A DNA stretch of 64,000 bases. It comes from Phallusia mammillata (taxonomy: Eukaryota; Chordata; Ascidiacea; Phlebobranchia; Ascidiidae). Numbering within the stretch: position 1 is the first letter of the stretch; every line of letters starts with the position of its first letter. The position numbers and the translations under genes are program-made. Location of the stretch: the NCBI GenBank assembly GCA_003260075.1, contig QLIY01000074.1, positions 202,918 through 266,917 of the forward strand. The letters run 5' to 3'. Shown here one piece after another: positions 1-13,100 of this stretch. The notes below the pieces were generated by a model, which was given only the letters and a program-made list of their open reading frames with translations, was not told the origin of the DNA and ran no database searches.

Positions 1-36
1 TGAAGAATACCGATCGTACGTGCCTCTTGCGCCGTC

Positions 37-109
37 GTTTCCGTAGTGTAGTGGTTATCACGTTCGCCTCACACGCGAAAGGTCCCCGGTTCGAACCCGG
101 GCGGAAACA
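37..109 (+). tRNA. tRNA-Val (anticodon CAC)
   Basis: This is a complete cloverleaf. The acceptor stem pairs GTTTCCG (37-43) with CGGAAAC (102-108), followed by discriminator A109. The anticodon loop CTCACAC (68-74) lies between TTCGC and GCGAA, giving anticodon CAC at 70-72, which reads GUG valine codons. The T arm is CCCGG-TTCGAAC-CCGGG. Internal A and B boxes are intact, and a T4 Pol III terminator follows at 119-122. As far as I recall the vertebrate tRNA-Val(CAC), it differs by one base in the T loop, so it is probably functional. Confidence 0.96.
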
Positions 110-1369
110 ATAAGTTCCTTTTCTTATTTTCAAACATATTTTTGCTCGGAGCCTTAGAGTATTTTTATAGCATCTATAGGCAAACTTATTTTGCATCAAT
201 TAACAAGTTAAAAACACAATCCATTTTTTGCAATCAAACTTCAAATCTTTTCCTAAAATTCATTATGTTTTTCCATTTAATAGTCAATTAAATCCCCAAA
301 GACTAAGCTAATTAAGTTCAGTTTAATATGCTATTAAACACCATGAAAATATTTGTGCAAGGGCGGTAGTAGGCTACAGATAGTTGTATTCATAAACTTT
401 TTTTATTTACAGCATAAAATACCACGTATATTTTAGGGCACAGTCAAGCTACAAATTAATGCACCAAAATTTGATGTAAATTTGTAGGAAAGGCAAATGG
501 AAAATCTTGAAAGAAAAAATTACAAATAGAATGTTTCATAATTAGGTAAAAAAATTACAATACAAGTTTGGAAATGAAAGCATTTGAAAAATTGGCTGGT
601 TGAAAAGACAAAGTTAAGAACATTACATCAAACATACAATGCAAAAGTTTACCTAAAAAGCACACGAATGAAAAATAATAATGCACACAACAACACTTTA
701 CAAGGCCTTTGATTCTGAAAGCAAGTTTGTTTTTGGAAGAAACAGGTATATAATTGCGCTAGAATTAGGTAAAAAGCAAATTACAGTAACTTGACGCTTC
801 TAGGAAGACTGGGTAAAAAACAAACAAAACAACACTGTAAATGCAAAAGGAAGAATTCGACAGACAGTAACATTGATTACATGAAAACACCTAGATGCGA
901 AAATACTAACAGGTAAAATCTCTACCACAGGAAAAAGCGATGATAAAGCGTTTATTCATTCCAATATTGGTGACATTTTGAATATATATAAAATGACAAC
1001 ACAATGACCCAACATACTTTTCAATAGAACTTGATTTAATTCGGACATTGCCTAATTATACCATTTTCGGGGCTCTACGGACGATAATCGTAAAATCGTG
1101 GATGCAACTGTAAAATTATTGCTCATTAGCCCTACCCAGTGGTCGTGCCACCAGTACTGTTCCGTTTAAATCTTCAAGCAAACGTATAAACAACAATAAG
1201 ATGAAGGATGTTGGTGAAAAATCTACTGACCCATTAATTTCACATTGAATGGGCACCATTTCAGATGAAGGATGTTGGTGAAAAATCTACTGACCCATTA
1301 ATTTTCACACAAGCATGTAGAGCATTATCCTGTTTCAGATAAATGTAAATTATTCTATGCGAATCAAGG
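110..1369. other. Non-coding stretch, presumed 3' UTR and downstream flank of the KIAA2012-like gene
   Basis: No open reading frame of interest is visible on either strand. The sequence is AT-rich and lies just downstream, on the minus strand, of the KIAA2012-like stop codon at 1370-1372. Read on the minus strand, an AATAAA-like hexamer occurs near 950, so the 3' UTR may reach to about there. A 42-bp direct repeat at 1199-1304 is listed separately. Confidence 0.5.
1199..1304. repeat. Direct repeat, two copies of 42 bp
   Basis: The segment 1199-1240 is repeated at 1263-1304 with 22 bp between the copies. Both begin AGATGAAGGATGTTGG and end CCCATTAATTT. The repeat lies in the presumed 3' UTR of the KIAA2012-like gene. 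There is no poly-C run here, so it may be a genuine local duplication. Confidence 0.85.
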
Positions 1370-4106
1370 TTATTCCACTGGTATGTCCAGGCCTAGCATT
1401 TGCATGAGTTCAAAGTAGGAGAACGTATAGGCTCGATTCACATTCTGTGTTTGATCCATTCCGTTCGCTTCCAGCAAAAACTCGCGGACGAATTTCAGTT
1501 TTTCTTCCAATTCCGCTTGTTGCCTAAAAAGTGACTCATTACTACCAGATGAACGATACCCGTAATTAAAATCATTATTGTACTTAAAAATCTATTCCTT
1601 TTTCCAAAAAAAAATTCAACACAGGAACACATAACATAAACTTAACCAACAGCTATAATAAGATCAAAATGTGGGGAAATTTCGGGGATTTTTTTAGGAT
1701 TTTCGAAAGAGCCATATATTTTATGTTTTACTTCAAATACAACGACATGCGATTTAAAACACTTAGAAGTACACAGTTTTTTATTTAAATGGATTAAAGT
1801 TCACGTGAAAATTATTTCAATACTATGATTTAATACCAGTACAATTAATTATCACTTATTGTGTTTAGAACTGCTAACCAAGACTTGTCTGGGAGCCAAA
1901 CACAGTCACCAGAAGGCTACATCTGTCTCGCAAACCATAGATTCCCGACTCCTGGCCTACAGTGTTACAGAAAATGATAAAGCCTACAATCCTATGCGCA
2001 CTAATTCAGTACACCAACCCAGTGATTTTTATTATGTATAATTTGTGACTGGTGTACTGTGATTTATATATTAGTATGCCGTGATCGCTGGTCTGCATAG
2101 GCCCCCCCCCCCAGTGATTTTTATTATGTATAATTTGTGACTGGTGTACTGTGATTTATCTATTAGTATGCCGTGATCGCTGGGCTGCATAGGTAGGTTG
2201 ACGCTTCAGGGCTGAACCCAGTTGTGAAATAATGTTCGTTTTAATATTTATCTCATTCACTTACTTGGCTTTGATCAGGGCTTGTATCCTTGCTTGCTCC
2301 ATAGCTATCCTGGCCTCCTCTTCTTCTCTTTTTCGTCTTTCCTCCTCGCGGATGCGCCTCTCTTCCTCTTCTTCTCTCTTTCTTTGCTCGTAGAGGAGCC
2401 GCTCGCTCTCCTCCATTTCGGCAAGCATTTCTTGCTCCTGGATAAAACCAAATTTGTTTAGTTCCGAAGTTGAGTTTTTTTCAAGGGAAATATTATGAGG
2501 TTATTTTGAGGCTAAAACTGCCATAGAAATCTAAACATGGTTTATTTATTAAACTATGCGTTAAAAACGATAAAACTTTGAGTTGCGGTAAATACTGGCT
2601 TTTACTATTGTTATGAGAAGTATTGTTTAGTATTTTATTATTCTTTTTGTGAAAACTATTTGGGTGCAAGAAATACTGTTTTATTATTTTTAACAGTTGG
2701 TTATGCTCTATAAACAAACAAAATAAAACTGACCTCCTTTCTACGTTCTTCTTCTTCTTTTGCCTTTTCCAGAGCGAGAAGTCTTTTCCTTTCTTCCTCC
2801 TCTCGTTTTTTCTTCTGCACTTCTTCCATCTTGCGTCTGTATTCCTCCTAAAATTTTAAAGATAAAACGTTAATTTTTGGCCATAAAAAAGAAAAAATAA
2901 GTTTTTGATCCCGACTTGTTGCTTGCGTTCCCGCTCCTGTTGTTGGAGGATTCTTCTCTCCCTCAGCTCTTCCTCTTCCTTTTCACGTTGCTTGGCTCTT
3001 TCAGCTTCTTCTTTTTTCATTCGCGTCGCTTCCTCTCTTCGTCTCCGCTCGGCTTCTAATTCTTCCCTAAAAATTAAAAAAAGAGCACAAAATTAAGAAA
3101 ATAACAAACTGTCCAATGAAAAACCTGTTGATGCCAAACGCACAATGATTGTCTCCAAGGAGATTTTTACTGTGTTTTATTTTATTATTGTTTTAATATA
3201 TTTTATACCTATCGAGAAGATTAAATTGGTTTAATTTATTTTGCTATGAAAATCTGCTTGAAGAGTAATGATTTCTATTTAAGTATTTCAAAAAAGTTTT
3301 GTTTTGTACAGTATTTTTGTAATGTGACCCAAACCGTTAATAGTACGCCAGACCTATTGGAAGCGTTATACCGAAATCAGTGTCTAATACATGTTACAGA
3401 ACATCTTATACTATTGAGCTATTGTCCCATTACAGAAGTCATTTTTGTAAAATAGCTTCACCCATTGACCAATCACCCCATAAAATCTACACCCCTTCCT
3501 CTATAAGAAAATTGCTCCTGCCCAACAATAAGGCAGCAACTCTTAAAACAACTCGTTTTAGACCAGGGAGACTCACAAGCCTAATTAAAAAAATGTCTTG
3601 GACCAATAAAAAACTAAGAATACACAACAAGCGTTTTGGCTTGATATATACTTCTCAAAACAAAATTTTGTGATACAAAACAATTCACAGCTAACATTTT
3701 GATTTGAAATAAATTTCTGACAAAATTTTCATCAACTAATTAAATAAATGCCTAAATGCTCATCCATTTTATCCCCAGATATAATGGACGCACTGTGAAC
3801 CACCCTAAAGTCATCATGAAAAACTGGTTAGGACCAAAGCTTAAGTTAAGACAATTAAACTTCCTACTCACTTCATTTGTTCTTGGCGCTCTTGCTCCTC
3901 CTTCTCTTTGCGGATCTGCTCCTCTTTCTCTTTCCTTTTCCTCTCCACCTCTTGCTTCCTCCTCTCGGCGGCCCCCCCCCCCCCCCCCCCCCCCCCGCTC
4001 GTTTTTGCTCCCTCTCCTGTTTTGCTGCCAACTTGGCTTCTCTTTCGGCCTCGTCTTCTGCATTCTGGGCAGCCGCCTGAGAAGAAATTTCAGTCCCTTC
4101 TGTACC
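1370..4106 (-). CDS. KIAA2012: KIAA2012-like exons 43-47: coiled coil and conserved C-terminus
   Basis: Exons 43-46 encode an almost uninterrupted Glu/Arg/Lys-rich coiled coil, for example KQEVERKRKEKEEQIRKEK and EAERRRREEATRMKKEEAER. Exon 47 ends LEEKLKFVREFLLEANGMDQ, TQNVNRAYTFSYFELMQMLG and LDIPVE with TAA at 1372-1370. The last segment aligns with the end of vertebrate KIAA2012 (LEKHLRF then WTQNISRPWVYSYFHFLQ), which is the strongest identity evidence at this end. Exon 43 (3872-4106) contains 25 G on the coding strand. Upstream (EREQKR) and downstream (AERRKQEVERK) coiled-coil frames do not join across it, so the run has replaced or obscured real codons. Confidence 0.88.
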
Positions 4107-7100
4107 CTGCGTGAAAATGGTACAAACGTTACGATAAATATTTGACAAAAATACGCCAGGCCTAATGAAAGCCAAGCATACCAATATGGCAAGGCACATG
4201 CAAGAAATGTCTAAGTAGCTCAGTTGGTATAGCGCGAGTCCCGGAATGGCTCCTGTCGTGGGTTCCAATCCCACCGCATTCAGGCTAGATTTTTCTAGCC
4301 TATGCCTTGTCATTTGGTGGTGAATACTTGGAGACCGCCTTGATTCGGTATAACGACTTCAATATGCCTGAAGTACTATGATTTATACATGAGTGTGCCG
4401 TGAGAGAATTTTTGTTTGTCTGAACTATTTAGGAGTAAACTTTTTTGCGTTTACTTGCCCTTGGTTAGATAGTAAGGTTAAAAATATTATCCCTTCAGCT
4501 CACTCAAACTTGTATTTGGGTACAAACCATTTATCCACGGTAAACTCTATATTGCGCAATCAATGGAATGAAAGCCTCAAACAAACTAACCGCAGTTAAG
4601 TCAGATATCTGTGATTTTTCGTCATCAGCCTTGGTAGACTCGGGAGCGACCTCTGGTGGCGGAGTTGGACTTTTTGGACTCTCTTCTACCGGGGTATCCT
4701 CAACCCGTACAAAAGCATATTCATCTTCCGGCCTGCAGAGAATAAGTAACCCCGTAAGACCTGTGGCAACCTATACCAAAAATGTATGTAGCAAACTGAA
4801 CGAAATTAAGTCCATGATCTATCAGGCCAAAAATAAACCTCAATATGGACAAATAGTGTGGAAATAATCGATTCAATTAGGAAATTTAATCATTTCTCAA
4901 CACACACTTCATTCTGATCATTATAAATGAGAATGACTCACTGACATTTGGTGGATGTTTATAGTGAGTTTACACCCGAAGCCCCCCGGAAAACAGCTCG
5001 TGGCCCCCCATAGGTCCTAGTTGAGAACCACTGGTCTTGTGTGTGGGCCACAGGATGTTTTACTTCAGTTTTGAAAACAATTTGGTGATTAATTTCAACT
5101 CACGTCTCGGCTGGCGTTGGAGGAAGATCATCTATATCTTCTTCTTCTTCTTCATTATCAGTTTGTTTCTTCTCGGACACAGCGCTCTTTGGTGCGACTA
5201 GAGTACAAAGTTTGCCAATAATACAGTTCGGTCTAAATGGCCTCTACAGTGTTAAAAATCCAACAATGCAAATTTATGTAGAGTTCGATCGAGGAAAAGT
5301 TAAGGGCTAAGACTCACATACAAAAGGAACTAAGAGGCCACTGAAGTTAAATTCAAGATTTGGTTCAAAGTAAAAACCGACCCCTTTGACCAGTGCGTTT
5401 CTGATAGAATTACACCTTACTAACAGATGCTATTGTACAAAAGGTTTCAAAATGGCTACGTAAAAAAGCTGCTCTGAAACGTTCTAACTCACGCTGTGTG
5501 GTAATTAGGGCCCCCCCCCCAGGTTTCAAAATGGCTACGTAAAAAAGCTGCTCTGAAACGTTCTAACTGCGACCAACCTCACGCTGTGTGGTAATTAGGC
5601 TCATTTAGGGTATTTTCATGGTTGTTACCTTTAGTAGTTTTTTCGGGTTTTTCGGGCGATCCTCGCTTCTCGACAACAACCTGTGCTTTGCCTTCATCGG
5701 CAGCCGAGGGCTTTGGTGCAGTGACATCACGAACTTTAGTTTCTGCCTGTCCAGGGTCCTGCTACAGAAGTGCAAGTTGTTTAATGTGAAAACCAAAAGG
5801 ATTTAAAATGCGTGCCAGCGGTTTTCATCATTTAAGTCTTGGTTTACTCTAATTTTATGCGACTAGAACGAGTTGTTTTGCAAACGCACAGCAAAACCAA
5901 AAACTAACTGTAATGTTTTGGGTTAATACAAACAGATTTTTCAAGTGATTTTACGGCAGAAAAACAAATAAATGATGTAAAGCTAGGTATATTTCTTTTA
6001 ACTTTCAGTAGTTGAAATCTGAAATCATATTTGAATACAGCTATAAGGTAATCTATATGCTTGTCCAATTATGAAGATCATTATTTGATTTTGTACATTT
6101 TTTACCTTCTTTTTCTTTCCTTTTTCGCTTCTTTTTGATTTTTTTGATATCACTGATTCAGCTCTTTCTACAGGTGGTGACGTCGTTACTCGCGATTCTT
6201 CTGGAACTTTCTTTTCCTTGGGATGTCCGGCCAAGAATGGGGTTCCTGTATTATCACAATGAGCAGCCTTAAAGCACAAATCTTACCAGTACTACGAAAA
6301 AATGGGTTATGTTTGTTTAAAGACGCAAATATTGTCAATCTGTCCGTTAGAATGGACTGTGGAATCAGGCCCGTAAACGTCAAAATAAAGCCTAAACCCG
6401 ACTGAAAAGTCTGGCCCGACTTTGCTGGTTTGATGGCAATACAGTCCTTAATTAATTTCTGGGATATTTTATTTTTCGAACTTAACAATTCCGATTTCGT
6501 AATAAACCAGTTATATATACCTGGAGTTTTTGCCGGTGAACTTTGCACGACTTCTCGTTCGACATTTGCAGATTCGGCAATCTTCGACTTGGACTTTTCT
6601 GACTTCTTTGTTTTAGCGTCGCCCTTCTTGCCACCTCGCTGTTAAATGAAACAAGGCGCGTTTTTTCGACTGGTTTGGTGTTGTAATAAAATTGGGCCCA
6701 AACCCGAAAGTACATGCAAGCCTGACCCAAATAATAAAGCCCGAGTTGGACCCAAAAGTTGGTAAAATTGCGGCAGAAATGAGGCCGAGTGTATAGTCAG
6801 ACCCGAATCAAGCCCGTTATATGTAAACTAAAACCCGAACCTGGTTCGAAAGGCCCGGCCTGACTTACAAAACTGGTTTGGTGACTTACAAAAAACCTTT
6901 AAGCAATGTTAGGAAACACATTGTCCTTGTAGGTATGTTAAGCGGCAAATAAACTTACCACGCAAATAAATGTCTATGGTACGCCAGAAGGATTTTCCTG
7001 AACCATAAATATTAACGTCCTTTACCCAAACTCTATAAATTCTTGTCGAATCCCGAAGGTTATGTTTGAACCCATAAGAACCACTGACTTTAACACACAC

Positions 7101-10100
7101 AATCTTATGGCATTATTATTGCAATAATGTGGTTGGAAATTGCAAATACATACGTCAGGTCCGGCTTTAGCTGCATCGCGAACAGATTTTTGTCCTTCGG
7201 TGTGTTCGGATCCAACTGTGCTGCCTTCGTCTTGAATGCCAAGTTTATCTGCGGCCTTTGCCCCCGCCTTTCCTAAAAATCGCAGAAAAAAAGGTTTACA
7301 CACTAAATAGTAAATTACACCAAAAATGTATTCGTGTCTTCAAAAAACATAAAAAATATAACTAATTCGTGTGCAGAGCAAATACCTGATAAGCAAACTG
7401 CAGACAGTGCAATTTGTTTTGCCCTGCATGGTTTGATCAGCAGCTGGTGACACAACATTGCCCGTATAGGCGAATATAGCCACTTCAGTTAATGATATAA
7501 TTTTATTTGGCAACCTTTTCTCTGTGGTCCTTTCGTTGGAACAGCAGGTGGTTTGACCTTTGCACCCGCTTTAGCCTTGCTAGGAGGTTTCACTGATGAT
7601 CTATCGGACTTTACAGATTCAGCCACCCCAGCTCCTGCTTGTTGCTTCATTGCTGCTACTTTACCTTTTGCAGGTTCACCACCGGCCTGTACAGATTTAA
7701 ACAAAAGGTTTTGTGTCGTTGCATTCAGTTTTAAACGACTGTAGTTCACGCATGTCCTGAAGCCTATTTATTTTTTGTTTGTTGGGAAATCATAATATGT
7801 CTTCCTATTTTCCCAACTTTAGATTTTGAAGTGATTCGGTATTGACGTGTAAAAACTAAAATTTTTGTGTCACCATCAGTATGCCACATTTTTTGCAGTA
7901 ATTACTCAGTGCACAATCTAATGAGAAGGGCGCTATTATACAACGGAAAACAAATAGTTGTACACATTTTTGGAGCTGTTTTAAATTCTTCAGTGTTTTT
8001 TTAACAGTTTTTATGACCGTTTAAGTTTTTTTAACCGTTTAAGTTACCTCTAAGAGGACCCTGATTGATATCATTTACCATTTCTCAAAAATTAAGTTTG
8101 CAAGCTGTGATATCATGAAACGAAACAATGTGAAAATGCCCTTTTAGGGGATAATCCCACAAATTAGGAACCACCAAAAAAATTTGTCAAAAGACTGTAC
8201 AATCAAAACTCTGATGCAGGTTTTCAGCAAACATGGTCAAAAATAACTTGAATTACTTCTTGTGAATAAGATCTGTTTAACCTTGAAAAAAGAAATACTA
8301 ACCTTTTTATCTGCAGGAGCTTTAATCTTCTCCGGTTCGACATGTGTCCGGGCCTGTAGCGTCGGGTCCTCTGTCTTCGGATCGCCAAGTTTCCGTTCGT
8401 AAGTGGTGACGTCAAAATCGAGTTGTACACCTTCTTTGTCGGAGGGAATCGACGGCCTTACAAATCAGAGTTGCTTATACCGAGCATAACGGACACAATC
8501 ATAGTACAAGAAATCCGGTTAATCCCATAGATATCTTAAAACCGTAGCCCAGTGGTTCTTAACCTACAAGTAATTAACCCAAAGGGCTAATCCGGTATTT
8601 TTTGGGGATAATTACATTGTTATGTTTAATTTTCGTTACGCCATCCTTCTGTAACGTTATAGTTGGTTATAAAACGGATTATTAAAAAAATACTATGGTA
8701 GTTCTGAGGGTAACGATAATAATAAAAAGATAAGAACCCATAAAAACATGAACTAATCCTTTTTTGTTGTTACAAAAACAGGTGTAACCACTTTAAACAG
8801 TTTAGCAACAAATTTAAAGTCAAGGCTTTACATACACGTGAGTTACGAAAAAAGTTTTTTTTTGTATTGTACCTTCTTCTTTCTGGCGAAACGCTGCTTC
8901 CTCTACTTATCGGAGATCTTGATGACGTTGATGACATCGATGTCGTCACACTGGAAGCTCGGCTGGGCGACATTGACTGGGCGGGAGGCTAAAAAGTACC
9001 GTATACAACATGAGTAAACTGTTGCTTCCAGGCTTAATGTTTCAACAAAACTTCCAGCAGTTTTTATTATAATATGCCGACGTTTCGATGTCCCATACGG
9101 ATACCTTCATCAGGGTAATGACATAAATTAAAAACACAACGTTGTTTCAAAGCAAAAAGGGCGGTAAAACACACACAAAACGCGGTGGTAAAAAACGCAG
9201 TGCGCACCAGTGGTCGAGTGATAACATCTAGCTCAATGGTGCAAAAGCGACCGATAAGTTTTCGGCATTATCCTGATGAAGTTGTCTTGTGTGGGACATC
9301 GAAACGTCGGCATATTATGAAAACAAAACTGCCGGAACAGCAAAAGCAATATTTTGTTTTCTTCAATATGTAGAGCACACCAAAGCAGTAAGACCTACTA
9401 CTTATAATTGCTAATGTTTGAGAAATAAGGTTGTGGTCTCATCCGATTTAGACATATGTACCTACTTAAAACGGTTCACAAAGTTTAGACATTTCTGGAT
9501 AAATAATAGTTTTTTTAGTTGTAGCGAATAACTTATAGGTGGGCTTATGCGCCTAAAATGCTATACAACATTCACCACATGTAACATATATGCACACAAA
9601 TAGAATCACGTTTGCCTACCAAATCGACTACCAGTTTTTGTTTGGGTGCAGATTCAGAAGGTATTGGTTTTGGAATTTCTTTGAACACAGTCTTAGCTTG
9701 TCTTGGTGATTCCTTCACAGTTTCGTTACTTGTTGGCGTCAGAACAGAACTCGCTGTTGTTGAACTCCGTCGGGAACGAACTAAATAAAATATGTAAAAT
9801 TGTTTGAGTTGTAATTTTCAAAAAACGTAAAAGTACGTTATTGCAAAACAGTTGTGCAGGTGATAGATAATGTTTTGATGTGTGTGTTTTGTTTTGTCAA
9901 CTACCGTGCGTAAAACAAAACACCATGTAACGTATTCTTTGCGACTGTTTACTTTAAATGCAGTAAAAAACATACCCCCCCCCCTGCAAAACAGTTGTGC
10001 AGGTGATAGATAATGTTTTGATGTGTGTGTTTCGTTTTGTCAACTATCGTGCGTAAAACAAAACACCATATAACGTATTCTTTGCGACTGTTTACTTTAA

Positions 10101-13100
10101 ATGCAGTAAAAAACATTTTTGGACAACGGGTAAGCATAACATGACAATACCAACAACTTAGTACTCTTAGTTTTAATCACATTCCCGGAAGAACAAACAC
10201 AATAATGTTTATACACAGCAAATCCTAATTAGCATTACCTTATTCAAATCGAATTAGGGTGATATATCTACATCTCAGCACTTTAAAGACGATTGACTTA
10301 TCGTTTCAAAAACTTGAATGTTAACCAAATGCATAAACGTGTTGCTATGTTGTGATTTGATATTTACCGATATGTCTTCCACCTTCTTTGTCGTGAACAA
10401 CCTCAACCTCGTCTGGCTTGATGTCAGATCGTTCAAGTTTATCGACAACGTCACCCTCAAATTCAAGGTCACTCGCCTCGATTCCAAGGTCAGATGCTTT
10501 TTCCTGAATCTTACTTACAAATTCCTCCTGAGGAAAAAAGAAATTTCGTGTTGGCTTAAAAATCGTATCAAACAAACACGTGCTGCTATAAATATGCAGT
10601 TTTCTGTCCGTTTTTGTGAAATAATTATGTTTCGTTTTAACAGCATTGTCAGTACATACCTTACGAGAACATAACGTGTTGTTTGTTAAACAAGTCGTTA
10701 TTGCAACAACGTTTAATACAGTGGTTTTCCAACCTTTTTCGACAAGTTTCTCCCTTAACGATTTAAAACATTTTCATTCCTCCCTAATATAGTGATGGTA
10801 AACCATACAAAGATCTTTCAAAATTGGGTCTTTTATCAACCTTACAGGTTATATTCCCAGAGCTTAAGTATCTATTTACGAACCACATGTACAAATTAAA
10901 GTTAATTCCTCCCCTCAAGTTTTAAAATTCCCTACCGGTAGATTTTGAACCTATATTTTTGCTTATAAACGTATTTTCACCTGTACTGAAGATATGGAGC
11001 TTGGTACAGAACTTGCGGATTGGACAGAATCGGAAACAGAAAGTTCTTTTTTGGTGGTTGACGGTTTGGCAACAATGACTTTCTCTCTCTTTTTTTCAGT
11101 AATAATCTTCTTCAATCTTTCCTGCCTCTTGCCCTCATCTTCTTTTTTCTCCTGTAAGAAAAATACTTTTCAGTCAGTGCTCACCTTTTTTACCTATCAT
11201 ACCCCTTTAGAACAGCTTCTGTGATCCCATGTACGTTTGTGGTTGATTTTACGGTTACGTGGCGAAATGCAAAAGCAATTTGATATTTTTTAGCGGACCA
11301 AACTGTTTTAAAGTGGTGGTATGTATGTTATCATATATACGTTGCAAATTACCGAAACTGAAATATCTCTCCGGGTAAAACCCTACGCAACGTTTGGTAC
11401 CCATGTACCCAATTGAATTCACCGTGTACTCAGATAGAGATGTCACTGTAAGTGACAAAATGAAATTAATTTTCTGTAACTAAATGGCGCCACCACTTAC
11501 ACTGTGTCTGTCATCTTTTGATTCCGCATCAGCACCGGCTTGAGTCGTCGTTGCCTAAAAAACGGTTTCTTTAATATGTAAAAATAAAAATATGTAAATA
11601 TTAAAGCACGGGTTTTTATGATGCAGATGTAAAAAAATCTGATAGATTGAACTAATAAGTCGATTCCTCTTTAAAATCAAACAACGAGTTTGCAATTAGG
11701 CAGACAGATCGACAGCAAACTCATTGCGAACATAACGCAACTAGGCCTTGCCCGACAACCGAGGATACAAATAAAACAAACAAACCCCCCCCCCCTTAGG
11801 CAGACAGATCGACAGCAAACTCATTGCGAACATAACGCAACTATAGGCCTTGCCCGACAACCGAGGATACAAATAAAACAACATTTCCAGCTAAGTCGTT
11901 AGAACAAAAGGCGATCTTAAAGCACAACCAAATAACTAAACCGACCTCTGTCTCGTCCGATGTTTCCTCCTCTTCAGTTTCTTCTTCTTCCTCTTTTGAC
12001 TCAAATTTACTCTTTTCGTCCTCGATTACTTTGTTCCAAAGAGTAGCAGCATCACTAGCATCTTCCCCAAGGCCGCTGTTTGGACGCTGTTTGGACGCTG
12101 TCTTCACCACAAGCGCTGCAACCTTCAAGGCAAAGTGTTACAGCTGTTTATCATTAGAATCTAAAAAATTAGCAAATTTTTAGAAGAAGGAGTATTAAAT
12201 ACATAAACACAAAGTACATGCTCTTTGTTATTAAATAGCTTCTCCATTCTTACTCGCTTTTATCATACGTTTAGTAAGATATGCTATTGCTGCCAGGCAT
12301 AGTATAACAGAGTTCCTCTGGCAAATGTATTTTTATTCCGACGTTTCGACGTCCTATACAGGTCGCCTTCATCAGGGTAAATAACACTGAATGCGCGTAG
12401 TACAGTGCACGATAAACAAAGTTTAGTAAGAATGTCAGTCTTTTGCGTGTGACAAATTTTACCTTTTGCGCATGCGCAGTAAGCTTCTCTGATCGACTGG
12501 AAAGGGGTCGAGAATCACTACTAGCTGTTTCCGAATGAGGCACAACCTAAAAAAGCCAAGTGTTGTATTTTGTTGTTGTAGTGACGAAGTGTTCCGTTTG
12601 GTAAGTTTATGTGCATTAAATATGCAAAAAGACAAGTCAAGACGAAATTTTAGGCAGCGGTTTTAGGCTATATATGTGTAGGCTACATTATCGAACGACA
12701 ACTTTGCATATTTCTTTGTAAAAGACATGCAAAAGGATGGGATATGGTTGCACACTAATAGAATTGTTATCCATGCTTGTACCAAAAATACAGCTGCTAA
12801 AAATGGTTTAGCTGATTTCAAGACATCTACTAAATAAAAACATTTACATGAAAACACTGACAAAACGCAATATATGTGAGACTTTGTCTTATATGGCAGT
12901 TACTAGTATAGCTACTGCAGAGGAGAGCAGCTATTAGGAAGCTCAGTCCCTTTAAGTGTTGAACTGTCGGAACATCGTACAATCGATAGCGTAGGCAACG
13001 GAAACAGAACCAAATGACAGAAAAAAGGAAAAAAAAGTTCGCGACGGTCCAATGCCCACGCGGGTTGGGAAGCTGGTTTTGCGAGCCAGCTTAGGTTGGG

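Noticed and set aside
9077..9113. Active self-cleaving hammerhead ribozyme
   Set aside because: CTGATGA, stem II and GAAAC are present, but no convincing stem III or closing stem I is visible. I report only a ribozyme-like core.
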